64,000 bases of DNA from Isoetes taiwanensis. Lineage: Eukaryota; Streptophyta; Lycopodiopsida; Isoetales; Isoetaceae. Made by a program: the position numbers and the translations under genes. The notes under the pieces were generated by a model that was given only the letters and a program-made list of their open reading frames with translations, did not search any database and was not told where the DNA came from. Numbering within the stretch: position 1 is the first letter of the stretch; every line of letters begins with the position of its first letter. The stretch covers positions 2,484,001 through 2,548,000 of the forward strand of contig JAJEKV010000039.1 in assembly GCA_021234155.1 (NCBI GenBank), given 5' to 3'. Below are positions 44,601 to 57,239 of this stretch, one piece after another.

Positions 44601-47283
44601 TCGACTTTCGAAAATGAACCACCCGATTGCAAAAGTGTGGTTAATTCAATATAATGGTCAATAAAATGCTTATACGGTAGCGATTTTGGAATAGACATAA
44701 TCCCAATTTAATTGAATGATGGTTTTAATGCTTGGAATTAAATTTCTCACGCTCTTATTGAAGAGCTTTTTCGAAAAGGATTTTTTTTTTTTTTTTTTTT
44801 GCTCTTCCTCAGAGCGATCTTCTTTTCATTTGGTGATTGAGGAAGGCCTAATTGATCGAGGAAACGTTTTATAGAGGGCAAGCAGTGCGGAGAAACTCTT
44901 TGAGGTTAAAACTTCAATTTAAACTTCATTTTCTTTAGCTTTTTAACTGTTTGAAAGCTCCATGATTTTTTATCTTGAAAACAAAAACTCTTCTGCGGAG
45001 AATAGAGAGAGGTTTGCCCTATTCTTTTCGGGGAAAAATTAAAGGACACTATATTTTTAAAGTGATGAAATAGACTTGGCTAAACTAGGTCCAAAGTTGA
45101 GGTCCAAAGCTTCTAATGTTTTAGCTAAACTTTCTATTTTTGCCGCTTTGTACTTTTCTTTTGTTTGGCTAAACTTCAGTTATAAAAATAAAAAAATTTC
45201 TATTGTTTGGCGATTCTATCACGAAATTCAGGACCCAAATATTAAATTTGGAAAGAACTTTGATGTGGTTTTCATAAGTGGCATAATGGCCCTCGAGATG
45301 GAAATTACCTATATATACTTCAAAAAGTAGTGTGGCCAACATGATTAAGTTAACATAAGCCCCTAGTGTCTAGAGTTTTTCCATCACATTCTCTCACATG
45401 GGTTTCCCCACATGCAATCCAAAAATTAACATGCATGACTTCTAAATCCTACAATGTTTATGGTAAAAGGGGTTTGATGCAAGTTGCAAAACTTCCCATG
45501 GAGGTATTTCCTACTCAAGAGGAGACATTTATAAGTCATTTGTAAGTAAAGGGATTGAATTTGAATTAAGTAAGAGGGGACATTGAATTTGAAGCAAGGG
45601 AATAAGGAATTTTATTCATAAAAAGCTTGAGTTTGGGTATAACTTACAATCGGGCAGCCCGTAGTGGCCCACCATGGATTCGCCATGGCTCAAGAGCTTA
45701 TAAGCCTCTATAGAAATTCAATTAATGGGCATAAAACAATTAAGCTCTTAAGCTTATAATCTTTTTAAAGTGCATCAAAATTGTAGTTCAATCTTTCCAT
45801 ACAAAATCATAGAATAACTTCTTCTAACAAGTGTATTAATTCTTATCACCTTTGCTTCTTCATGACTAGACAAGTTTGTCATTCTCGGTTATGGCAGTTC
45901 AATCTGATACCTTATAACTTCTTATACATAAATGGAGCATTGCTACCTTATTATGTAGGGTCCTTGTTTTTTTATGAGCATACAAGCGAGTTTTAGGCAG
46001 CCCGTTTGGGTATACAATGAATGAATATTATGAATGTAATTGTTAATGGCAAAATTTTCCATTTAGTTGAAATATGGCTGGGAAGATAGATCGGATTGAA
46101 CTTCGGAAATAGAAAAGATCCGACTCTGTTCGGGAAACTTCGTTCCGCAAATGGATGGAGTCTATATTAAATTTTTGGTACACCAACTACACTCGATGGA
46201 AATTCCTAGCAACTACACCCAATCCGGCCGGTAGCCTTGCCGATCCGATAAATATTAAAGGTAATGGCCATGCTCATTCATAATCATAACATCAGAAGAC
46301 TTTAGACAAGAATCACGATTAGAAATGAGCATTTGTGTTTTCGTTCAAAGGAAAAGTCGACCTTATAGTTCTCTTCATGCACATCCGCGGAGATTATTTG
46401 GTGATGTAAAGAATCTCAAGAATCTTGTCACGCTAAATCACATGAACCACTGTTCTACACCCATTTCTACATTTAAAAATTTATCTATTGCCATGGCTAA
46501 CTAGCAATACAAGATATTGACACATGCAAAAAATAATTAATGGCAATGGCTATAAGTCTGCTGGTTTTCAACATATCCATGCAATGCATGTTAACTTGTA
46601 AATCTGAGACAAACACGAAAAAGCGGAGAAAACAGAAAAAACCTTGAATATCTATGTGACATTCTAAATCGTCGATTACATACATATAATAATAAACCTC
46701 AAATGCAAAAAAACAAAAGCGGTATCTTATGGTTTTAGATGGATTGAAAGGCTTGGGGTTACGAAACTACTCGCAATGCATATTCTAGAAGACATACTCA
46801 CTCTTGAAAGCTTGTTCTTGAATAGAAGATTGCGAACTTTCCTGATGTATTATGTGATCAAATCGTGAGAACAGTAATATGTGCCACCTTAGGTTCAAAC
46901 ACACGCATCATGATTATCCTTTGCCGGTAAACCCTTTGCGATCACTAACATCAAATTTGCAACCATGTACACACAATTAGAATCGCCTGATAAGATAGAA
47001 TATGATAGAAAGCAAATTAAGAAAGAACATACTCATTCAAAGAATAAAGCGCCTATCCATTGCCTTCTTCCCACATCAAAGCGTTCGGTTTGTTCATGCA
47101 TTTTCAGGAGCTAGAGAATGAACTTTACTTACCCCTCTGCGTTTGCAAGAATCAGGACCAAAGTTGGAAGGCCTTTTTTCGTAAGGAAAATCATAAATAG
47201 TATGGTAGCAAAGAATACAATCTCATTGTAGCATCCGGGGTTCCCATCAAGTCTGTTCCTAAGCTTGTTCTTTATAAAATTCA
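44601..47283. other. no gene seen
   Basis: AT-rich intergenic DNA. The T run near 44779 could be an antisense poly-A tail of a retrosequence. The frame at 45076-45330 is unrecognised. Nothing else is supported. Confidence 0.4.
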
Positions 47284-49662
47284 TTGTGGAGAAACACCTC
47301 TAGTCTTGTACCTTTGCCCAATACCATGCACAAACATAACTACGCAAGTTTGAAATACTTTCGGAGATGGCCACCGCATAAAGACTATTTGAGCTCGACT
47401 TCCGCCATAAAAGCGATTCTTGCACCAAATTCTGGCGGGTCCTCAAGTTCTGCTGGCTGGTACATTGTCTTTCCAAATAGAGGGAGCTTGCTCCTTCAAC
47501 TTATCATAATCTAGAAGTCCTTCAATCTGCCCATCACTAAAGCGTTTTCTACCACAAAAGTTTTCTTCTATTACCTTACCTTTGGCGATAAATGATTTTT
47601 GCAATACCTTCCTGCGAAAGTGCATTGTTCCAGCGATGTGGAAAAACAATGCCTATTGCATCCAACACTTCATCCGGTGGGAAGCGAGTGCGTAACTCAA
47701 GCGCCAAAGCATTTTGCAACCTACAAATAATACTTTCGATTATCGAGAAATCAGGAATTATGTAAAGTGGCGTGACCAAAATGAGATACCTTTGCCATGT
47801 ATGGGTACTTGATCTTCTCCACAATCCAGCCAAAATCATCCCTTTTGAAATCTGATTTTATTGGGCCGATTACCTGCGTCCACGAGGCTTTTCGGATATA
47901 ATTTGATGTGCTTCTCTCTCACATCGGCACATAGTACATCCATTTCATTGTATGATAGAAAGGTGTCAAACGAGGATCAATTTGAACAAAGCGGTTCCCA
48001 CAATTTGAAAGTTTTCTTATCACCTTTCTCAAAGCGGCTCTGCCGGTCCTTACATCATCAACATACAAACTTTCAATTTGATTTTGCATCATCTTTCTTG
48101 CGGGTATACTCTGGGATGAATATGTTTCCATCTTGGGAAATGGAAATCAAATAATGAAGCTTGTCGATGATGTAATGGTTCCAAAGCATAAACAATGTGA
48201 ACATTGTTTCTCCATCGATCAAAGAGGACATTAAAAGCTCACTTGCGGCTGGTTGCGTAGCTCCATCATCACTAAGTGTAAATTCATTAATTCAGACAAT
48301 CAAAGGGCATATTCCTGCGCAAAGCGTTTCCGGGGACATACAAAAAATCCATCGTGTGTGGCAACATCCTTTAATAACTTGTTTCCCTTGGTTATTCCAT
48401 CAGCAAAAGACTTGAATGTTGCACATCTCTGCGGACTCTTACAGAAAAACTTATATGCTTTCTTTATCAGCAATTCTACTTTATTAATGTTGGGAAAATC
48501 TGAAATTACCTTGTATGCTAAGTTTGTCGCGGTGGCTCATACAATGTATGACCTGCAAATAAGGTGCCAAATTGGTTTGGATTCTAACCCCCAGGCCAGT
48601 CCTATTTCCCTGCATCACGGATGCACCGTCTGCTCCAAAACATATTAACTTCTTGGCGCGTAAACTTGCTCATATCAGCAACACTTGAAAGATGTTGAAC
48701 AATGGCGTTGTAGAGAGTTTTCGACATCCAGAACTCATGCTCAATTTAAAAATGCCAACAAAATGTGATTTCCGTTCATAGCGGACCACATTATAGAGGT
48801 GCATGGCAGCCCAACTTTTGTTTATCCACAAACTTCGTCCATAGATAATGACAAGAAATTGGAGCTTTGAATCATGGTCTGGCTTCGCCTTACAAAGCCT
48901 CATTCATGAAGCTTCGCAAATTCCCATCCTTTGGAATGGACCAATGGAACCACGGGACATGATGATAATTCAACGGATAAGAAAAAGCTCTCTAATTTGT
49001 GGATCTTGTTTCATGGGTCTACCAGCATTGAGTAAGAAAAAACAGCCCTCATTTGAATACACTTTGCATTGTACTCCTTTTGGTCTTGCTTTCGAGAAAA
49101 ATAGCAAATGCAAGCGTGTCGTTTTATCTTCCATCGTTTTTATCGCCCCCCATCCGACTCATATTTCTTCAAGTTCTTTTGATGTTTGTTTCAGTTGCCC
49201 ATTCGATAACCGTGTTTTTACTCCATTCTCATCTACTTTCATGGTCCTTTTCTTTCCATGATGTTTGCAAATATTGTCGTATTTGCATTGCATTGTATGC
49301 TCTCTCCCATATGCCCATGTGCAAATTTTACACTTTGCATATTCAATGCACCAATATCAAGCGATTCTAAGTCAGGAAATTCAGCCAACCATTCTTTCTT
49401 GAATGCTTTCGTCCAATGAACATAATCATTCTTTTTCTTTTTTCCTCTCCTTCCTCGCCTTCCTATTGTCAACTTCCCCCATCTTTATTTTGCTGCTCCT
49501 CATTTTGACTACATGAAGATGGAGGAGATCCCTGTCAATATCCTTAAAGGGATAAGAGCATGTTCTATTTCCATATGCATGGCGGACTACGCCAACTACG
49601 GCTTCTTGGTAGAAAGAGGCCACTACATCTCTTTCCTTATTCTTGTTTGACAAGAACTTCAT
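47284..49662 (-). pseudogene. zinc-finger-862-like / DUF4371 hAT transposase, decayed
   Basis: Minus-strand scraps in the correct order. A Lys-rich start (KMGEVDNRKARKERKKEKE, about 49500-49440) is followed by a zinc-finger-like part with WTKAFKKEWLAEFPDLE (49400-49330). Then come AAMHLYNVVRYERKSHFVGI (about 48800), LICFGADGASVMQGNRTG with VIHCMSHRDK (48650-48530), and QIDPRLTPFYHTMKW with KFVC-type helices (48010-47930). The GADGASVM...G...HCMSHR block is diagnostic of the DUF4371 family of hAT-like transposases. It is distinct from hAT A/B (which have GSDGESAMVG). Stops and frameshifts are frequent. No terminal inverted repeats were found. Confidence 0.65.
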
Positions 49663-51480
49663 AAGATCATTGCCTCTTCATCTTATTCAAATCACAAATG
49701 TCTGAAGAACCAATATAAATAGTTATTCTTGAGGAGATGTATATATAAGCTTATGAAATATGAAATCCAAGAGGTGCAGTTTACATAGCTGCGGTGGTGA
49801 TTTCTGCATGAAATTTGGAGGTGCTTGCCTTTGGAGCACTTTATAAGACTAAAAGAAAGCAAGTCATGCGGTCAAAGTGATAGTTGAATCGGTTTTGTAA
49901 CACCAAATCACGTAGCGGTTTTCAATGGATTCAATAAAAAATTTGGGACCCAAATGGGCTAATTTGACTAATGTGCTACAAAATTATTGTTTGAATCTGT
50001 CGGCTAGATCTAGATAGAAATGCCTAACTAAAAAATGCTAGTTTGCATCTAAATATCTTGTTCAATGCTTGACTAACGAGGAAAATTTCGAGAAAATGTA
50101 ATTGCATTCAAAGCAAAGAATACTGTCAAAAAAATGAAATGGCAAGAAGCTGACCTACTCTATTCAGGATACTGCGATTGAAACACGTAATGCAAAAAAG
50201 GCCATGACTCATGAGCAAATGCAATTTTACAATGAAGGCGATGCTCAAGACCCCTTTTTTTTTTCAAAGTTGATCCTACGGCCCGAAACTCCTAGGCAAA
50301 ATCTTGGCCGAAATGTCCGACTATTGGCCGAATCCTTGCCTCTTTATCTGTTTCTATGATTGGGGATTAAGCTAAAGCGCTACTTAGATTGAGCTCCAAG
50401 GCGATAGAGTTTGGCGAAATTATTATCGCAGTTCACCTTAGCCCGAAAATGACCTTGGCGAATTTTTTTTTTCCCAAAAAAAATGCAATAGTTTACACTT
50501 TTTTTTTTGAGGGCTAAAATTTAAGCCATTTGGCTAAGTTAGCCACTAATTTTTCCACGATTCTTTTATATCCACTTTTAATATATTTCTTTGGATTAGT
50601 TTGCATGATTTCTCTGTTATAGCTCATCCATGACTTTTCAAATGAATTTTGCGGTATCTCTAATTATTGCATTGCGCAGCTCGATATTCTCATTTCACTT
50701 AAAGTCTCAAAATGCTACACATTGCATAAACCGGGTATTTTCTTTATGTGCGATTTGGGTTCCTTAGTCATTGTATATAGTTTAGGCATGTTAGTTTTTT
50801 AGATAAAATAGGATAGGGTTTCAAGAAACCATGCCTAATCTCTTCTTGTGTTTGTCTCTTGATCTGGTTTGAACTCTTGGAAATGCTAATCCTAAAATTT
50901 GAGTGTTCTAGTTATTTTCTAATTTCTTTGTTTTAGGTAGGAAGTTTTGATTGTTATAATTCTATTGACTAAATTCTCATCTTTTAGCGGGATTTGCAAT
51001 AGCATAATGGTCATGACTAGGCACTTGAGGGGTTTTAATGCAAGAACTTGTTGGAATTATTAAGATAATGTAGAGCCAAAGCGCCAAAAGGCTGAAGTTT
51101 GAAAATGATACCTCTAAGTTGAACTTCGCCTACAAATCCTACTCAAATGCGGGTGAAAGCATGCTTTCTGATTGTTACCACTTTTGGAACCCTCAAAAGT
51201 ACCTACAACTGGTTTTTAAAAGCTGGTACTTTACTGTTTTTCTTTCCATTAAAATCTATCCAAAGGTTAAATTGAAGATCAATAACATGTCAATCTGACG
51301 GTTAGATAACAATACCATTAGAGACTATAATGAATGAATCAACTCTCAAACTTATTGTTTATTGAGACATTTATGCAAGTTCCTAGTACCAGTCTTTGGG
51401 TACTTTTTAAGAGTTTCTACTCTCTAAAAGAACTTTAGATGGTACACCCTAGCATGCTTTCATCCATGCTGCCGGACTCC
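49663..51480. other. no gene seen
   Basis: AT-rich DNA with several GGCCGAAA / GCCCGAAA motifs at 50279-50450 and T runs at 50253 and 50466. No coding signal or clear element ends. Confidence 0.4.
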
Positions 51481-52570
51481 CCAAATATTTCTATAGGAGA
51501 TCAGATTTGCTATTTACAGCAGGATTTCTAATATAATATGCCTTGCCTCTCGTATAATATGATGGTTGATTCATCTCGAGGTTGCAGCCCGGTGACATCG
51601 ATGTGCTTGAAAAGTATGAGTGGATAGTGGTGAAAGTGATACGTTTAGATGCGTGAAACAAACAAGTATATTGGCGGCATTGTGTTTTATCACTATATAT
51701 ATGGAATGTATCGCGGAAATGATCCTTAAGTTTGCATGGATAACTTTCTTTGATCACGATGATTTACTGTTTGCACTCACTACATATGGAATATATCACC
51801 AATCGAGCGAGGAAAAAATTTCCTTAAGCTTGCATGCATATGGTTTTACTGTTTCTACAAAAGCAATCGAGGGATATGTTTGGGCTTCAAGCAAGATCAA
51901 GGTTGTGATTTTGCTTTCTAGTTTGAAACGTCTTTCCTTTTGGTACCCTGAATCTGAGATTATTGATGAGGAACCCGGCGACGGCGAAATGATTATCGGA
52001 CTCATATATTCAACTTCCTACGGTTGTATTTGATGGGCTTGACATATATTAGATGTGTTGCGGTTTTGTTGGTACCAAAAGTATAAAATTTGCATCATAC
52101 AACAATAATTCCATTGCCAAAAGAAAAATGACCCTTCAAAGCGCACAAGATTTTGGTCCGCGGATCACAAGTCCTTGCGGTGTACCACCTGGAACAACAG
52201 ACTCTTTACAAGGCTACGATGGTGGCATAATGCAAGGTATAAATTGGTTATAAACATCTTCACTTTCAAGGTCTCTACTAAATCTTCTACTAACATATAT
52301 TGTTGTCTGGGCTGTAATCCATAATGACAACTCTGTAGAGAAAACCGAAGAGTAAGTTTTACTTGATTTTTTCCAAGGGCCATTTGAGCTTAAAACTTAA
52401 TGCTTTCTTTTGCCATTTGTAGCTACTCCTTGGAATTTGATGATGATGAAGAGGAAGGATGTCTTTGTCTTACGAAGGCGACTGTTCCATTTTATCATGT
52501 TATGCGACTTTTCGAGGACATCATCAATGACCGTGAACTTGTAAAATTATGTTCTTCAATACAGACCAAA
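51481..52570 (+). pseudogene. exon-like segments of an unidentified gene
   Basis: The open stretch 51620-52033 contains KIKVVILLSSLKRLSFWYPE and EIIDEEPGDGEMIIG. A possible donor GAAGA|GTAAGT lies at about 52350, and an acceptor CATTTGTAG at about 52421. The acceptor leads into YSLEFDDDEEEGCLCLTKAT, then FYHVMRLFEDIIND and a stop at 52571-52573. The last piece is the most protein-like. I do not recognise the family. It may be the 3' end of a host gene or TE cargo. Confidence 0.35.
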
Positions 52571-52573
52571 TAG

Positions 52574-53412
52574 TAACATACTAACCCATTTGGTTAGCAA
52601 GCAAAAAGAATTGTACAAATAAGGGCGAGACCAAGTAGCTTTTGGATAGGTTTATACTCATCAGAGCTCATATCATAGATCTTTCTTTAATGCTGTGTAT
52701 TGTGCTGTAAAACATCTGGTATATACAATACAATAGATTGTACTTTAAAAGCTGGACAATAAAAGTAGTTTTCTAATATACCATGGATCCCTCAATGAAT
52801 TTTTAAAGTGAGCGAGGAGCATTAAAAAGAAAAGTTCGGTCGAGAAGAATGATAGCTACGATGAGCAAATGTCTAAGGTTGGTTAAGAAAGTGGGGATGA
52901 CATACAAGTTTGGTTAAGAAAGTTAAAATTAACAAGCGAAGATAACATGGTAGATATCATATCCGAAAAGATGGAATTGCTACCACTATAAGCGAGAATA
53001 AAGCTTCAGTATATGGACTTCATATTAGGCGAGATTGCTTGATGTAGAGGTTTGGGGGTATATTCCATATTAAGCTAGAGTGAGTGAAAAGAATGCGCTT
53101 GAAGTTGAAGATGAAACCAATGTGCTATTCCATTTGCCCCAAATGTTGGCTATGGTGTTATACTTATCCTTCCTATTGTGCCTATAAAACTATTGATGGA
53201 TATGGAAACTATTGATGGAACCTCCTCATATGGAAACCCTTCCTAATTTCCATCATGCAAGGAAATCAGGAAGGGTTTCCACTCAAAATTTGAATTTTGG
53301 GGTGACGTGTAGTTGATGGACGTGCCGCCTTAATGTCGGGGCCTCTCCTTGTCGATAAGCGTAAGCCATAAAGGTTCCGCGTGTGTAAATATTTTGAAAA
53401 AAAATAATTTCG
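52574..53412. other. no gene seen
   Basis: Short direct repeats (GTTGGTTAAGAAAGT at about 52880 and 52910). GGAAACC and GGGTTTCC motifs near 53220-53280 lead into the minisatellite. No coding signal. Confidence 0.4.
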
Positions 53413-53520
53413 TGGAAACCCTTCTGTTTTCCCGGAAACCCTTCGATTTTCAATATGGAAACCCTTCAATTTCCATGGAAACCCTTAGAATTTCCATGGA
53501 AACCCTTCAAATTCGTGGAA
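53413..53520. repeat. GGAAACCCTTC minisatellite
   Basis: Six GGAAACCCTT cores at about 53415, 53434, 53457, 53477, 53500 and just before 53520, with spacers TCAATTTCCAT and similar, period about 20-24. An inverted copy (GAAGGGTTTCC) lies at about 53268. The array overlaps the C-terminal edge of the MULE frame. Confidence 0.85.
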
Positions 53521-53890
53521 AATCGAAAATCTTTCCACGGTATGTTGATGGCCATCTCCTTTGCATTGTAGGCCATTGCATAAGTTATAGCGACGGAAGC
53601 TTCCTTTCTTAAATCATCTATTAATTCAGACGGCTTGTAATGTGGGTGCTCCCTAAATTTGTCATGGTACTTCCTTGCCAACCAACTAGGAGGCTTCTTT
53701 GTTGCTCAATTGCCGAACACCACCACAATTATGCTCTCCTAGGGTACGAATCTCATATCTTGACCTTGCCATCAATTATACAAACAAATAAATGCCATGT
53801 ACAATCTTCTTCTCTACACTTCACTCTATATCTAGTTTTATCAGACTTGATCACTTTGAATTTAGTATATGTTGCAATGGCATGGTGATC
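53521..53890 (-). pseudogene. MULE (MuDR-type) transposase N-terminal fragment
   Basis: The minus strand reads FKVIKSDKTRYRVKCREEDC then TWHLFVCI (about 53868-53782). This is the MuDR DNA-binding pattern, with Cys-x4-Cys preceding Trp. After a frameshift it reads ARKYHDKFREHPHYKPSELI, DDLRKEASVAITYAMAYNAK and EMAI (53681-53560), the conserved helical segment following that domain in plant MULE transposases. The DDE catalytic part is absent, replaced by the GGAAACCC minisatellite. Confidence 0.7.
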
Positions 53891-54690
53891 TAACAACATT
53901 CTTAGCATCTACCAAGGAATCAAATAGCCATCTCTTAAGCAATTCCATGCTACTTGTAGAAAATTTGATAGCTCCTGCAGCATCAGAGACAAATTTATCT
54001 AAGCCACCCATGCTTTTACTGAAGGAAAAAAATAAAATAAAAAACTAAAAAGAATCTCAAAGTTCATCAACGAATCTTTTCATTGCCAAAACTTGCAGGT
54101 GGTTCTTTTGTAGGAACTCCTATAATTTTGATTGAATTGCAAGGGTAATTGTAAATACCCTTTACTTGTAATTCAAAAGCCTTAATCTCTAGGAGAAAAC
54201 ACATGGAGAACAGATCTGATCTATGAAACAAGGCTTATATGTAAGATCCACATGCCAGATACATCACATGCTATAAGACCTTGAATTCCAAACAAATACT
54301 ATAAGACAGCATAATTGAAACCAAGCTTTAAGCAATATTGAGTGAGAAAAGCCAAGCCAACTGCATGCTTCTTTGGTCCAAGCCAGTCCTACAATACATA
54401 ATCATATTGTCCGGCATAGACCTTCCATTAAGATATGCGGATTGGATATCTGATTGTTCAACATACCTTGAAGTCTACGAGTTAAAAGTACCACTATAAT
54501 TAAATACAAGATGTTTCAAAGCGAGATGGATCTAAAATCAAAGGAACTTCGAGGGGTCATCAATCTTATGAATAAAAAGAGATAAAGCTGATGTTATTTA
54601 TATCATCAAGGTTTTGTTATTAGAAATTCTTTTGCAACATTCATCATATAGTCACCAAGAATGGTAAAATATTGGCTCTTTAGCTACACA
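53891..54690. other. no gene seen
   Basis: AT-rich DNA between the MULE and Gypsy remnants. No supported feature. Confidence 0.4.
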
Positions 54691-55516
54691 TTGATTTTTT
54701 TAGCCTTTCTGAGCTTTGCTTTCTTGCGGATCGCTTGTGACCTTGCGTTGAAGCTTTGATAAGGCGAGCTTCAAAATCCTCTTCTTTTATTACGCTTCAC
54801 GAGTTTCTTCTTGGGATCTTATATGAGGGCACATGAATGCATAGTGGTGCAACAACATATGGAATATGGGCCGGTTAGCCAATTTGCCGCGAGAGATTGA
54901 GGAAGTTTCTCACTTTAGCTACATTCTTGGTCTTGGCCAGCTGCTTGTGCCTCAATCTTCGATGGATCGGTGGCTATACCCTCGGCTGATACCACATGGC
55001 CTAAGTATTCAACTTGTATTATAGCAAAGTGGCACTTAGAAATTTTGCCGAACAAACGGTGCCATCTTAGCTTCTCTAAAACTTTCCTTAAATGCGCTAC
55101 ATACTCTTCCATTGACTTGCTGTAGATCAAAATATCATCGAAGAAGATGATGACCAATTCATCCAAGAATTCCCTGAAGATGTCGTTCATGAGACTCATG
55201 AAGGTTGCTGGGGCATTTGATAGGCCGAAAGGCATAGCTGTAAATTCATAATGCCCATACTGCATTCTAAAAGCAGTCTTATGGATGTCTCCTTCCTTAA
55301 TTCTTATCTGGTAGTAATCTGATCCCAACTCGATCTTGGAAAAGACTTTTGCTCCTTGGAGCTGGTCCATCAAGTCATCTGCCCTTATATTTATTCTTTA
55401 CCATCTGCTTGTTCATCTGACAGTAGGCAATACACATTCTCAAACTTTCGTCTTTCTTATTTACGAAGAGAATTAGTGCCCCGAAGGGTGATACGCTTGC
55501 CCTAATGAATCATAGC
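54691..55516 (-). pseudogene. Ty3/Gypsy reverse transcriptase, downstream half
   Basis: Reading from 55516 downward on the minus strand: [20 protein letters not shown] and [14 protein letters not shown] with KNKY (55505-55390), a frameshift, then the open frame 55373-54915. That frame contains [36 protein letters not shown], the active site [12 protein letters not shown], and [13 protein letters not shown]. This is the Gypsy RT palm and thumb. Upstream RT sequence is 4.4 kb away at 59883-60125 because a Copia element inserted here. RNase H and integrase are not found; similarity fades below about 54900. Confidence 0.93.
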
Positions 55517-56157
55517 TGTTGGAATATAAGTAGAAGTCATTATATATTCATCGGTTTAAAATTTGGCAATATGTGCACTCAAAACATGATAAATTATCAC
55601 TTGCACTTAAGAACCTAGGTAAAGTGGTTTTATGTTTTGAAGCGGATTAATGACCTAGGTGAGATAGTTGCAATGATGCCGAAACTCATATTTCAACTTG
55701 ATATTTAAAGGTTCAATGGTACAAGGTGATAAATATTCCAATTATACATGAGGAGGTGGCGGCATGAATATTGGAAACAAATGCATCAAAAGAATTGATT
55801 ACACAGTAAACCTTTCTAAACCAAGCTGCAAAAGCCCGTCGGATGATCACCTGTATTATGAGACAATGAGAGCGAGATGAAGCAAAGCAAGGGGCACCTT
55901 GAAGGAGTTCATTGAAAGCCTAATTCCTAATTGAGGCTTAGGTTCCAGAGTGTATATTTTCATTCAACTCATGAATAGTGTTTGAGTTATAGTTCATTGC
56001 TATAGTAATTCATACAAATAAACCCAATGGGTTGCCTTGATTATTTACATCATTTGTAGAGTTTAGGACTTAAACATTCAAGTGTTGATAGTGATCTAAC
56101 TTGAGTGCATAAGTTAACCAAGTGCATTGATTGATATAGATAAGTTCAATTACAACA
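55517..56157 (+). repeat. Copia 5' LTR, 641 bp
   Basis: Alignable along its whole length with 59246-59882. It is followed by TTTAAAATATCGAGGCGA, a likely decayed primer-binding site of the initiator Met tRNA type (TGGTATCAGAGC). Confidence 0.95.
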
Positions 56158-56279
56158 TTTAAAATATCGAGGCGAGAAAAGATTTGCTGATTTTGAATCA
56201 TGGCAAGCTGATTTGGTTGTAGAAGTTTATAAAGGAAGTGCTGGCTTTCAGATATGGAAAGATTCAATCATATATATTC

Positions 56280-57130
56280 TAGAATAGAAGATTTGTGGGA
56301 TCTTGTTGATCTAGAAGGAGATCTTGAAGGGGCACGATATAGGTAGGAACAATCTTTGTCAGTGCATGTCGAGAGAGATGGGTTAATGCTCTTGTTGATG
56401 CAAGTCGGGTGAAGGCACCTCGGGTGACCGTCGGGGAGTAAGTAGGTGTGCAGCGAGGGAGATCAATATATGCTAAAATCAAAGAGGCTCGGGGCATCAT
56501 AACAAGTAAAGTCAGGTCAATTATTAGGCTCAAGCTTAGAGGCATGACACCTAAGCGGATGTGGATGTTTTACATTAAAACAATTTGAAAAGAAGACTTC
56601 ATCTCGGATGGACCTTACGGATAAAAAGAACTTCGAGGGACCGAAGTTGCAAGAAGTTGGAGATGTTGCTAAAATTTTTAACAAATTTGATAATATTGTT
56701 CGCGTTTTAGCGAGGCGAGGGAGAATGTCTCTAACGAGGAGCCAACAAGTGTTGCAAATATTGAGTCGATGGGTGAAAATGAAAACCTTTCCTTGTTTAT
56801 GAGAAATATGGCCAAGAATAGAGAAAAAGCGAGAGGGATTATTAGAGCGAGTTTGAAGCGAGAAAAAAGATCGTGAAGGAGGGTGAGGAAACATCTGAGA
56901 TTTTACATATGTTGGAAAAAAAAAGAAATAAAAAGGACAAAGGCAATTGTTTTTATTGCCATGAACCGGGACACTTTAAAAGTGATTGTCCTAAACTTAA
57001 AAGCTGAGTTCAATTGTTATCATTGTGGAGGTAAGGGCCATGTTGTACAAAATGCTCAACATCTAAAAGAATATGGAAGATGGAGGACGGGGAAGAGATA
57101 GCCGAGGAGGAAGAGATGCAAGTTATAGGG
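56280..57130 (+). pseudogene. Copia gag with zinc knuckles
   Basis: Broken plus-strand frames include a gag-like helical part (56600-56800: MDLTDKKNFEGPKLQ...), then CFYCHEPGHFKSDC (56948-56989), a perfect CX2CX4HX4C knuckle, and a second one, CYHCGGKGHVVQNA, whose last Cys is lost. The two knuckles are in different frames. Gag would package the element RNA; this copy cannot. Confidence 0.85.
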
Positions 57131-57239
57131 AAGAGGAGGAGGAGAAGAAGGCAAGCTGGAGTTCATATAACTCAAGAGCATGATGAAGAGGATAAGCGAA
57201 GATTGAAGATGAAAATGAGGTAAAATTGGCTTTGTCTAT

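Noticed and set aside
44779-44801. T run as the end of an antisense LINE or retrogene
   Set aside because: No coding or element sequence adjoins it; a T run alone is not evidence.
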